From assembly GCA_034638255.1 (NCBI GenBank), contig JAWPGT010000008.1, forward strand, positions 682,001 through 746,000: a DNA stretch of 64,000 nt, given 5' to 3'. A program made the translations under genes and the position numbers. Below the pieces are notes generated by a model, which worked only from the letters and a program-made list of their open reading frames with translations, made no database searches and had not been told where the DNA came from. This stretch comes from Coprinus comatus. Its lineage: Eukaryota > Basidiomycota > Agaricomycetes > Agaricales > Agaricaceae. Shown in pieces: positions 1 to 12,200 of this stretch (positions within the stretch are counted from its first letter, which is position 1; every line of letters begins with the position of its first letter).

Positions 1-3000
1 CCAAAAGAAGACCTTCTTTTTCACCAGCTACACCGACTCACCAATTCATTGGATTATCAGGTAGTGGGTAAAAGTTCTATTTCACTTACTTACACTAGTG
101 GGACTGATATACTATCTATATCTATATTATCATTCGTATCCGATGATTATATGATGATGATGGATTTAAGTCCCAACCATGTGTTCAGAATTTGATGAGG
201 AGTCTTCCCGTTATTTGTTGACTGTTCTGAATGGAAACTTCATAAGTTGTGTTCTGACTGATCGCACATAATCCCATCTATACACTTGACCCGCAGGCCG
301 AAGAAGTCATAAGGCTAAGCGCTAATTTCTAAGTTATCGGCCGGAGTGACCAGTCAAGTCACAAAGACCGCCTCGTTCAACACATGATCCCGATCTTTCT
401 CGCATTAACCACTTCAAGCTGATAAATTTCAACCATTGAATTGTGGTATGATCGGACAAGCGGCAAACTTGAACAGCCTACGTTTTCACGCGAAATCCAA
501 CAAACTCTTACATTACAACTAACAATCAATGATAACCGCAACCCCATACTACTAGACTATTGATAGTATTTCCTCTTGAGGTCGTGTTCTGAAGAGTATC
601 CACATATCTATGTATCGTCTATCATAATTCCTCGTAACGAGACAACCCGCGCTGTATTTTATAGATAAAATAGAGTTGTGAGAAGAAGCGCCGAATTGGA
701 TGGCATTGATGCTAGTGAGTAAATTGCTAAGATCATAAGTACTGCTTGGTTGAAGCCTACTTTGTCTTCCTCGGTCTCCGAGACCACTTCACTGATTGTA
801 TATAGTATCTAAATACATACACTTACTGTGTTTAGTAGGATTGTATCCGACACCACGAATAGCGATTGTTTCTTTTTTGATACCGCAACAAGAAGTAACA
901 ACCGTCACGAACCTCTCCCTCGCACTAGAACAGGTTGAAATATCAAACAAACCTTGTTATTTAACCAATCCGAGTCATTAATCACTCTTGAATGGAAACC
1001 GGAGTCGTGTATTGGGGATGGGGTGTTGTGTCGAAACACTGCACTTCGTGAAATAAAACGCTTGAATCTCACGACTCGGAGTCACTGCCTCAGGCCTCAA
1101 TTATCAATATAAATCTTACAAGGTCTTGGCAAAACTTTCAAAGTGGATACTTATACACAGTAGACGCATGTATATATGAAAATAGGATGAAAAAGAAACC
1201 AGAACACGTTGAATACGTTGTACTATACTAAAATCACACCAAAGTTGGCCATGGTCGCAAACACGCACAATACACATTGCAGCGCGCTGGTTTTTAAAAC
1301 ACACGCACACACTACGCAGCTACATACACATGTATCAAATATTCCTATCGAATATTCCATTATACTGAGTCCTCCTCGTGTTCGAGTCCGAGTTGGTACC
1401 TTGACGTAAAAATAATACTTACGTGCAGCAGGCCTGAGGCCTGAGGTCACAATTCATTTCAAGCACTGCTTAGTACATACACATCTCTTCCATTCCCATT
1501 TGTTGAAGATTCTCAGGTCCCGGAACTCGGAATTACTAGTCAGGGAAACAAAAAAAACACAGGTATGTACGTGTTCACGAGTCGCCACGCGTCTATTAAA
1601 CGATAAACTTGAATATCAATATCTACTTGTAGAAATTCATTATAATTATGATGCATATCAAAAGAAGAGGGATATTGATATTGTTTCCGAGTCGTAAAGT
1701 GCTATAGCATTACAGAATTCTTGAGAATCTCTTTAGTATTGACACTCAGTGCTTCTGCCGCTCGTGCAACCGCGGTACGCATAACGTTTCATAGCCTTTT
1801 TTATATATTTATATTTTCGATTATGGGAGTTGTTGATTAGCGTGGTTTCGCCTCCCAACTTCATTGCCGCCTCTTGGAATATTTTGACATGGAGAATATT
1901 ACCTGATCAGCGCTCAACAGTGTGTTTTCCCCTTCATCATTATTGAATCCAGGGTATGCATAAACATTACTTAGGCACTCATAGCCTTTTGAGGTCAATA
2001 CAGGTCCTTTTACCCCTTGATATATTACTTTTTTAAAACTCCCAACAAGGGTTCTCTGTTCCGAAGCTACGAGTCCCCTTTTTAAATATATTCATCCGAG
2101 CCGCATCGCTAAACAACAAGAATCATGTAAAATCATAAAAAGAAGCAGCCTGGGTGAGGTTCCACCCAGAAAATCACCTCAGTCCTGACAACGGCTAACA
2201 TATCGGAGAGGTTTAAGCTTGTGGTAAAATCATTAGTACTTAGTAACATTAAGCGACCTCCCTTTCCCTTTTGTCAGTTTTTAGGAGTATGTGCTTGCTT
2301 ATACGATACTAAAGTTAGAAGTTGATTGTTTTTGATCATTTGAAAGTGATTTTATGATGAACCCTGGGTGAAACTCGACTAACCGAAAAACCGAATGAAA
2401 AAGTTTATCTCGTGAACGGGAGCGGGTAATGGATTTGGATTTATCATTTTCTCTTGGTATCTGAAATATCGGTATCCCTCGGAAGTTGGAAGTTATTGCG
2501 TGGAGAGAGTTGGAAACGTTCAAGAGAATCATGAGGATGGGAACTTGAGTACTTTTTCCTAGTGATATTAGTTGCCATCAACAACTTTACATCTGAATCT
2601 CCGAAGACTAGTCATTATCAGATCCTCAATTATACAAGACTAATAAACGTTAGGATGTGCTTGGTAGTGCTAGTGAACCCTTAGTACTCACCTTATTGAA
2701 CATCCTGTAACATCACACACACTAGAGGTTAGATCCAAACAAAACCCGGCCATTGGCATCACTCCGGACGTCGACGTATCTAATAAATCTTGACCCTTAG
2801 TACTAAGATTGAGATTTCGGGAAAGGAGAGTACTGAGTACTGAAAGCGGGAAGGCAGGGGCGACCATCATAGTAAAAGTGAATAGAAAAGAGAGGGGATT
2901 TTATGCAAGGATTCCGAGGACAAAAGTTTCCCGCTTCCGACACCCGTTCCTACTTAAGTTTTCGCTTCGCCTTCGCTTTTTCGGCTGTTTTTTCTTTTTT

Positions 3001-4389
3001 AACCTAGGGTCGACATCTCTTCCGTTTTTCGCTTCTTTTTTCGAATTTCAACGTTAGTAGTCTCTTGGTTCTTGTTAGTAGGTAGGCTTTAAGTTACTCT
3101 TGACTCTTGGCAAACAAGTGACAATGGATGGCAAGCATCTTTCTCTCGGTAAATGCAGTGTTATTAGCGTCGGGTATCGGTCACGATATATCGGTATTAT
3201 CACAATGTATTCCTGTGCGTTCCCTAGAGTCCCTAGTACTTTAGTTAACAGTGCTAAGGGAATATGTATATTTCAGGGAAGACCTTACGCATATCATTAG
3301 ACCTACATCGGACCGATCTTTTTTTTTTTTTTTTCGTTCAAAAACTTGAACACAGTGATTTGATGGTGATACACTGATATACGGTGTCTTGGCACTGGCA
3401 CTTTGCCACCTTTACATATTAACTTGAAGGTACTCGAAATTCGAATAAGAATAAGAATAAGAATTAAGAATAGATTAATTGTGAAGTAATAACGAAGAGT
3501 AATGGCAGTACTTACTTCACAGAGAGCTAAGCAAAATACTATTCTTGAAGTTTGAACTTCTCAAGGTTCTGCAACTCACTATGATTAGTACTCTTCGAAC
3601 TTCGAGACCTCGCCCTCGTCTGATAAGTTCCAGCCCTCAGCCAGGTCGCTTCGATGGATTCAACGCCGCGTCCATGCAATCGCGATTCAAATGATAAGAT
3701 GATTATCCGAATCTATATGTAAAAAGAAACACGGCTGTACACGATAGTTTTACTGCCAATTATACAAGAAAAATATGTATAACTGTAAGTGCCACAGGCC
3801 CGCATATACTAACCCATGATGACTTTGAACTTCGTCTATCATATCATATTATAGGTGGTCACCACCACGGGTAAAACTCGCAGTGACTCTAATCATTGAA
3901 TATCCTAACGCGGTTCACCAACGCGCATATAATTGACATTTTCTGATGCGAAAGAACGGTGTAAAAACAGTTACTAACTTATAATACACTGACACAACCA
4001 CAAGGTAATACTGTAACTAGAATAGAACCCATATTCGCGTAATAAAAAATCCAAAGAGATTCTGATTTCTCCGAATATTAAGATACCGTACATCCCTCCT
4101 AAAGAGAAAAGAAAAAAGGAAACGACTTTATCATGAGATATATGTATGTAGAATCAATTGAATATTTTAGAGCGAGGAGATCCTAGGAGAAATACTATAT
4201 ACATAATAATTATAACACTAAATAACCCCTCCTATTCCACAAACGTTTGTCAAAATCTTTTCTCCTTTACTTATTACTTTGTTAGTGCTTAGTGAGGATA
4301 GGGTCCTAAAAAAAAAATCATTCCGTCCCGTTGAACCCTGAAAAACCTGAAAGACACTCCGCTCCTCCATGTTCCCTTCCACTGCCTTT

Positions 4390-4412
4390 TGCATAATAAT
4401 AATAATAATAAT
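4390..4412. repeat. ATA/TAA trinucleotide microsatellite
   Basis: A perfect run of about eight TAA units is visible directly in the sequence, inside non-coding DNA. Confidence 0.9.
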
Positions 4413-5199
4413 AATAAAGTGCCAATTTTACGTCTCACACTAATAGTAATAGCATAAATAGAATAAAATAGAATACAAGCTAAATAAAATAGAAAGGGTA
4501 ACCGCACCCCCCCCAATAAATAAATAAATGAATATCCTATGACACTGACGAGAAACCCGAAACCCGACAACCACGCCCAAACTGACTATCGAATATCGAA
4601 TACCACGCATCAACTGTACCTCACCGCTCGCATATAATCATAAGTCATGCAGTAGAATCATTGGTATTGGGCATGGGGTTTCGAACGTACCTAGGATAAC
4701 TATCCGAGAACGCTATATTACTACCAGTATATCGATACAGCTCAATCACCCTTCCTTACCTTCATCCTATCTTTCTCTCCCTACTTTGCTTCGAGCTCAA
4801 CAAAGCTCTAGCCGCGTTCGACCACAAAAATTCCAAGCTCGAACATTCCCTCAAGACATTTCACCACACCAGATCGACGTTTATAGGGGCCGTCTCTTTC
4901 AAGGACATCTTACCAACCACACCATGCAGATCGGAGGTTTGTTATTGCTTCATGTTTTAGCTTAAAGATAATTCGCTACCAAGAAAACTCTATTGCCAAA
5001 GCGCGTGCGTATGCATGTGAGAAATGGTATGATCTGATGTTACACAAAGAGCGAGAGAACGAGACACGAGAGAGTAAAATAGATAGTAAAAAGGCTAGTA
5101 AAAATCAAAATGTCCCGAAAAAAGAGTGGAGCTTTCACAAAAAAACCCCACCAAACGAAAGTTGCAAAGCGGTTAGGGGGATGATGGTGTGTGTGTGTC

Positions 5200-5225
5200 A
5201 AAAAAAAAAAAAAAAAAAAAAAAAA
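5200..5225. repeat. Poly(A) homopolymer run
   Basis: An uninterrupted A run of roughly 25 nt follows a short GT run. It is non-coding and likely unstable, and its length should be treated as approximate. Confidence 0.9.
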
Positions 5226-5523
5226 GTCATGATAATAAAATATGGATGTATGGAGTTGATGGTACAGCATGCGGGAAAACAAGTGTCATGATAATGAATG
5301 ATGATGTGAATTGACTGAGACGTGTCTTTTTTCCGCAATACGCAGGATACACTTAACGTAGCCGTTGATAGATGAAGAAGAAGGATACAAGACATGAAAA
5401 AATCGTCCGGTGAAAAACATTGCACAAGAGACATCGATCGTCTGGAACAAGACGAGACAGAGTAAGACGCAGTGAAACCATGTCGATGCACCAGGAGGAA
5501 TGATAGGAGATGTGTGAAGGAGG

Positions 5524-6246
5524 TCAGAACCCCCCGAGACAGCTATCGTCCCGGAGACCGAAGCTGGAGAACGAGTCGCATAACGAGAATGAAGAGGCGA
5601 ACATCGGAGAAGGGGGAGACGTTGATGTCATTCTGGAAGACCTGCGGCAGGGGACAACAGCCTCGTCCGCGGCGGAAGAGCTTCGTATCCGGTTGTTATC
5701 ACGAGAGGCTTCGTTTTTGCGTTCTTTACGGCGACGAGATGGAGTAGAGTGAGCATCATCCTCACTGGACGAATAGTCTGGATGTGAGGGTGGATATGGA
5801 AGAAATGAGAGTGCAGAGACGGCATCGTCTGAGGACTTGAGACCGTGAGGGTTTGCAGGACCAAAGAAGAACTCTTGGTTGCCTAGATGAGGACTTGGGA
5901 AACCGTCTGATTCGTCTGACTCTGATGAGATGTCTGGGATAAGAGTTGGCATTTTGTTGTTTTCAATGGCTCTTGGATGAAGCAGACGACCAGATTTCGA
6001 TGAGGACCTCTTGCGAGGAGATGAGCAAGGGGTAGGTGAATCATCGAGGAGATAAGTACGACCTCCACGCTCTGGCAAAGCACAGGCATTTGGAGCTACG
6101 ACGATGGGGGAACGGTCGTAGGTAGCTGGGGAGTGTGCAGCAAAGGTGCGAGTGAGGGCGGGAGAGGGAGGAAAGTGGACGACATGCCTCTCCGCCGAGG
6201 GCGAGGAGGAGGTACGCTTGAGAATAGGTCTGGGAGTCGTATGCAT
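5524..6246 (-). CDS. Conserved Pro/Ser-rich protein with PILKR motif, unknown function
   Basis: This is a single-exon frame of 240 codons on the minus strand. The N-terminus has a PILKR motif (about residues 7-11), then VHFPPSPALTRTF (about 23-35), then AYDRSPIVV-like and CALPERG blocks (about 42-65). That order recurs in Agaricomycete proteins of unknown function that I recall as annotated only hypothetical. The middle and C-terminal parts are Ser/Asp/Glu-rich with a basic patch (RRRKERK, about residue 170). There is no membrane segment or catalytic motif, so a disordered regulatory or nuclear protein is plausible but unproven. The start was chosen as the first ATG before the PILKR block. 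The upstream DNA, about 6250-6700 on the other strand, is pyrimidine-rich as expected of a promoter. Confidence 0.75.
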   Translation of the reverse strand: MHTTPRPILKRTSSSPSAERHVVHFPPSPALTRTFAAHSPATYDRSPIVVAPNACALPERGGRTYLLDDSPTPCSSPRKRSSSKSGRLLHPRAIENNKMPTLIPDISSESDESDGFPSPHLGNQEFFFGPANPHGLKSSDDAVSALSFLPYPPSHPDYSSSEDDAHSTPSRRRKERKNEASRDNNRIRSSSAADEAVVPCRRSSRMTSTSPPSPMFASSFSLCDSFSSFGLRDDSCLGGF

Positions 6247-9200
6247 GGGCTGGGATTATGCTAGGAACATTGCTTCACAGATCCAAGGGGGTTAAAAGCC
6301 AAAACAACACAGACACAACATTTGACAGTTGTTGTCTGTTGCCCTTTGTTTGGTCTCCACCGGCACCTCGCCGTAATCGCCGGAAGACCCTCCGGATGGT
6401 GGCCCTGGAGGAGAAGCAGAATCTACAGATCGGCTGAGCAACATCCCCGTGTGCTCCTCTTTCTCCCAGCTCCCGCACTCCTGCAGATCTCAACTCCTTC
6501 CAACTATGGTAGTGTCTTGTGCTCTTCTCCAATCGTAACGCCAAGCACTTTCTTCCTCGCTATCCTCCCTCAACACATCTTCCTTCTCCCATGAACCTCC
6601 TTTCCCTTCTCTTCTCACAAATCGTATAATCATCCTCACTCTATCTATATCTTTCCGTCTCGGACGGTTTCCTCTGTCACCGCGTCACTCTATTACAACT
6701 ACAAATATCTCCCCATTCCATAAACCGCCGGATCGAAATGTCACAAACTAATCCCCTTGGTTATCCCTTTCATTATACTTGTATCCAACCTGTCCCCGAG
6801 CATCTGCGCAACAGACGCTCAACTCCCTAAGAAATTAAGAACCCCATTCCCTTTTTTGTCCAAATTCAGCCCGTCTAAAAGTACATATATGGAACACCAC
6901 TCGCAGTTCTTGTGAGAAATCACCTTCCAAAATCTAAAAGAACATTCCAAGCACTGGAGTAACTACTTCACAGGTCGTTCCAGACAACCTGCCCACACTT
7001 TTGAAACTGCCTCCCCATGCATCAATTATTAATCGTGTCCCTTCCTTACAGCCTATAGGGTAAAAAGAGGATATAGAGATGTATTTTCTGATTCTCACTT
7101 GTTCATTTTCTCGTGAGATCAAAATACCAAGCCCCCTTCAATCCAAATCTTGTACAACTATGGTCTACCCTTCCCATCTTTCCTTCTTTTTCCAGTAACT
7201 CTTTCCAATTTCACTTGCTTCAAATCGTAAATCAGCAATCTTTATTTCCTCCCTCACGCGCTCACCCCCCGCAATCTATACAAATCCATTATCATCTATC
7301 TACAGGGCGCGTCTATGACGCACTTGTACCTACCCCTACCCCAGATTTTTAAACACCACACTGAGTATACGTATAGTTCCCATGACGAACGTTTCAATGT
7401 GTATACCATGTAATTATATTCCAGGGTACTATAATGTGTGTTAAGGCTTACTGGAAAGACTTTAAAGTACTTCGAAAGAGGGTCTCTTCGAAACTCAATC
7501 CGCCGCCGACTACACTTCCCATACATATACTGTACGTGTTAGATTAATGTAGTTTATGTACAGTTCAAAATCAAAAATAAGACAGATTTTTCGAAATTCG
7601 AATCAGATGACCTTGACATGACAACTCATGACGCGGGATGATGATTGGAGAAAAAAGAAGAATGAAGATCGTCGTTTTTTTTCTTCTTCTGTCATGGCAG
7701 TGTCTATGTATCGAAGTGTGGCTCACACTCCAATTCCACTTATAATAAGAACTTCTTTTTTATATATTAACTTATCTACTATCTCGACACTGAAACTTTA
7801 GTAGTTACTCAAGGGTCGGATAGAGGTCGGAATCAGAACGAGTCCTTATCCTTACTTCAACCCTTTCTTCTTCTTGAATGATGGGGGGACATACCCATAA
7901 GTACAAATATATACTACTCACCGATATAGTGTTTCGTGTTTTTCAAATATGTCACTCAGACCAGTGTGGGGAAAGTGACAGCATTCCGATCTCTTCTCTC
8001 TCTTCTTCACTGAGCCTAATATGGTAGACAAAGGACAACCACATTGAAAGGGACGGGACCGGTTACCCAGTTACGACTTGTGGTCTTAACACTTACTAGA
8101 GTTTACTTGTGATCGAAATCGATGGAATATTTGAATATTAATCACGAGTACACTCTTGACCTGACCCAATTCAGACCCAATCTGAAGTCATTGGTTAGGG
8201 AAACAGACTATGAATGATTAAGCACGTTAGTACCCAAAAACAAATGATAAAGACAAATAATTGAATCTCCTGTACATCATCAATCAAAAACCTGCAACAA
8301 ATTGAACAAGTGATCATCATTTGGATATCGATCAATATATCATCCATGATCATGTATTTGTATTAAATTACGCCACGAACCTATAAACACTTGGACTTAA
8401 CCTTAGCGCTTAGCGATGTGCAGGTTCTAGATTTATATTTGATTTTTTTTTGTTACCTTTACGGGGCATAATGTAGGACATGGGACCTACGCCTACCTAC
8501 GCCGTACGGAATATCGGGACGGTCACAATCACCATGGAGTCGAGATTTCGGGTGTTGGAATGTTTGTAAATATTGAACACCTTGTTGTGAGTCATGACTA
8601 TACGTCGAGGACTAAGCTGAAGCTGGAGGCCTTGAAGATTTAATGGCACGTTCGCATACATTAGTAGAGGTACTTGTGAACAGAAAAGGAATGGGGAAAA
8701 TAAGAGGTAAGCATTATAAGATGGGAGATTACTCTTATATATCCTCATATTATCAGTAATTTTCGCGTTTAATGTTTCAGTTTGAAGATGATGTGTTGTG
8801 ACGTCGATGACGTGTATAGTCTGTTACTAATGGCTACAAGGCTGCAAGTTGAACACAGTACAATACATCCCTGTTACTGCGCGATCGACAATATATTTCC
8901 CGCTAAATCGACTACATAACTTACCAGTTACCGTAACTTAATAAAAATTGGAAACCAAGAAAAAGCTCCAACTCTTCAATTTGGAAGGGAAGAACTTACT
9001 ACTCGGAGACGAGCGTTATGATCGCATTTTTTGTCAAAAAAAAATGCAACACGGGCCGTGAATTTCAAAACAAGAGTTGGAATTTAGAATTTGGAAAAAG
9101 TAAAATGAGATCCGAGAGTCCTAACTATTTGGCCTCGAATGACCCGTGGGCCATCTAGTAGCCTATCGTAGCCGTCGTAGACCTTTTTTTTTTCTGGAGA

Positions 9201-12200
9201 AAATCGGAGGCCCCGGAGGTCAGATGATCGAATTACAATTTGCAAAAAAAAGTTCAAATTCTTCGTGAAAACTCTAGACTACACAACTGGAAGTACCTTA
9301 CTATATCCGAGTATACATTCTATTCGCCTGTCTCCACACATCGATGAGACCGTAAGATTATTTTTAGAATGTTTTTGACGTAGTGCTATATTGAATAACC
9401 GTATAAAAACATCATCAATAATATGATATCATCGTCATCGAGATATATTTCGGGACAGGAGCATGAGAACGAAATGGGAAATTCGGACTATGAAGTGGAA
9501 CACCTATACCTAGCTCAAAGCGCTCAGACGTCACAGAATCAAATAACTAGTAATAAGTACTTACTATATGTTTCACAACTAAACAGAGTAAGAGTCCGAA
9601 AATCCTTGTAGCAAGTAATTCAAATGGAGGTGCATAGTTGTAATAGCCACAACACCATTGGAAACCCCTGACCAGGTCGGTGGGATGGACTGTCATGAGG
9701 CAAAACTAAATTTGGAACTTTGCAGTGCCTTACAATAAGGTTACTTTGGTGGCCTTAACTTCGGGGACGGTGAGGGTCACTGACCGGTACCGTTCAGATC
9801 GATTTTAGGCCGCTGCTCACTATATTGAGGACTTGAACTCTTTGAAGCACATCATCGACATCATGACAGCCTGTGCAGTCTAAATATAGAACACTCGAGA
9901 ACCATACTGAGAAGAAAAAGATTTCTTGAGTTTCATATTCAAGCTATTACTATTAGATGTGGATAGACTAGATGCAGTGCCGGTATGAAAGGGTTTTGGG
10001 ATTCGCAATGAATTCGTTGGTCCCATTCCGTACTGAACGCTTCGAACGAGAAGGTGCTTGGTATTTCATCGCAACCGTACCTCCACCGAGATGCTATGTA
10101 TGATGATCACCATTCATGCCTTAAGAATTTGTAAGAATAGTCAGTACATGAATTATGATACTAAACACATAATCGGATCCGACTTGTGGCAGGACTTACG
10201 GCATTCTGTAAATGTACCTTGTGAAAAAATGATAAAATCAGAAACATTCCGAGTTCCAAGGCCGATCGTGAATGTAACGTGTATCTGCGGCGTACATATG
10301 TAGATAGACTTAAAAATAGGAAGCGAATGAGGAATTGGTTAATAGTTTTTGATATGATCCTTGAGTTTATCTTGACATTCCCTGGTTCTTTCCCAAACTG
10401 TTCAAAGATTCGAACAAAAGATTATTTGACACTGGTATGTCTAGGCTTACTATGCTGGTGATATTTGGGGTGGGAATCGTGTTCGTCGGTGTCGATGTCG
10501 GTGTCAGTTTTCTAAATGTTCTTGAATGTTCTTCAGAATTAGAATCACATAAGTTCTACTTCACACAACCTCTACTGTACGTATACCAACTTTTTCCGTT
10601 CTGAAAGGAAATGTAATAATACCTTTATCATCTTTCAGAATCTTTCCACAGGCGACTGGTGTTTCACGCCTCAGCGCTTCAGCTTCAGTCCGACCTCGAG
10701 CAAAACCCGGCACATGATCAAGAAGTGGAAGTGGATAGCTTAAAGCTTGAAGACTGAAACCCCATATACCACGTTTATTAAGCCAAGCCCAGAGCCTCTG
10801 TACAGGTAATTTCAACGCTCAAGTCCGGATCTTCTATCCATATATTCACAAAGAGTGAATGTCGCTGAGCTTGGCTAACTTTCTGCTTTTGACATAAATC
10901 CCTCACACCTTTTGGGAAATGTGATCATAAATAAACTATGTCATCATCAGCATCATTGCAGTGGAGGCTGAACATATTTATAGATACATCTACGATGGTA
11001 AGTACTAGCTAACAAATATTCATGTTCTTTCTTCAAATGAAACTCCCATACAAGTGGCGGACGGTTGATAGGCAACAAACTCCAATCCCACCCCACAGCA
11101 CCACGTACTGACAGGACAAATGGAGCACAGATAAGGACTGGTACAGTGGTAAGTGAATTATCAATAGATCAAACTCGAAAGTTTAGCCACCACCAAGGTT
11201 AGTCACAGTGTGATAGTCTTTTTTCGATGATGTTCGCATTTTTTTGGATGTTCTCTTCAAACCTGAGGTTGGCGCACTGCTCAATGGAGATCTCTTGAAA
11301 GAAAAAAGAGTTCACACTAGTGGACTACTATAGTGGGTCAATGCTTCTAAGCACTTGGACTACAAAAAGAGGACGTCTTGGCTTGGCTTGGCGAGCGCTA
11401 AAGGATGGAGTTGGTGAGAATTCAACTGAATTAATTACTTCTTTGAACTGATCTACCCGAGATATGACGCTACTAATTCTTCCGTCCACGTTCATTGCAT
11501 CACATTCAAATACTCAATATAAATATAAGAATGGTGTTATTTCTTCCGGTGGATGTACGTTTGTCACTACACTCATATTAAATACGGAGTACGTCCGAGA
11601 GAACCCTGGTATCACTCGTAGCAGTATATGGTAGTCGTCTGGTGCTCATGCTGGTGTGACCCTCCAGTTTCAATCACCTCTCAGAACCGGTGATATGATA
11701 TACTCCCTCCATCTGACTCGCAACTCTTCCTCGGTTCTTCCTCCATAAGTACGCGTTGAATCACAACGAAACAGCTTTAAAACGACATGATCATCGAGTT
11801 TATAAGGCCGAGATGAATAACGAGAAACTTCAAAGCAACCAAGTGGAGTCGGTCAGGTGCTAGTGCCTGATCTATGCGATCATCCAGGAACTCTGATTGA
11901 GGCAGCGGCACTCAGCTCAATATTTGAAGATGAAAGTAAGCAATCAGTATTTGTTCTCTTCTGATCACGACGGGACCAGGCTTTTGAAAAGCAACGCCCC
12001 ATTACTACATTTCGTATCCCTATCCAGTAAATTCAATGAATCCTCACCAGCTTAGTGTAATATTCAGTACTTAGCACTCAGATAATACTACATAACCCAA
12101 TCTCAGGCTTTCCATGTGAAGCTATTATGCGATTGGATAACCAAGGGTATGGTTCCATTCAGGTTCCATTATTCAAGCACCCAGACACCGTTTGAATCAT

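Larger units (their letters stand above)
1..5523. other. Gene-free AT-rich region
   Basis: I see no supported gene. The open frames here are all under about 100 codons, overlap on both strands and show no recognisable protein motif. The stretch contains homopolymer runs (a T run near 3319-3334, a 25-nt A run at about 5200-5225), imperfect GAATAA units near 3440-3475 and an ATA/TAA microsatellite near 4390-4412. Pyrimidine-rich DNA at 4745-4800, followed by an ATG at 4924 and a GT donor, resembles a fungal promoter and first exon. I could not follow it to a second exon. Confidence 0.5.

Noticed and set aside
4924..5000. ATGCAGATCGGAG followed by a GT donor after a pyrimidine-rich stretch: possible first exon of a plus-strand gene
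   Set aside because: I could not find a following exon with a credible frame. Downstream frames are short or poly(Lys)-like.
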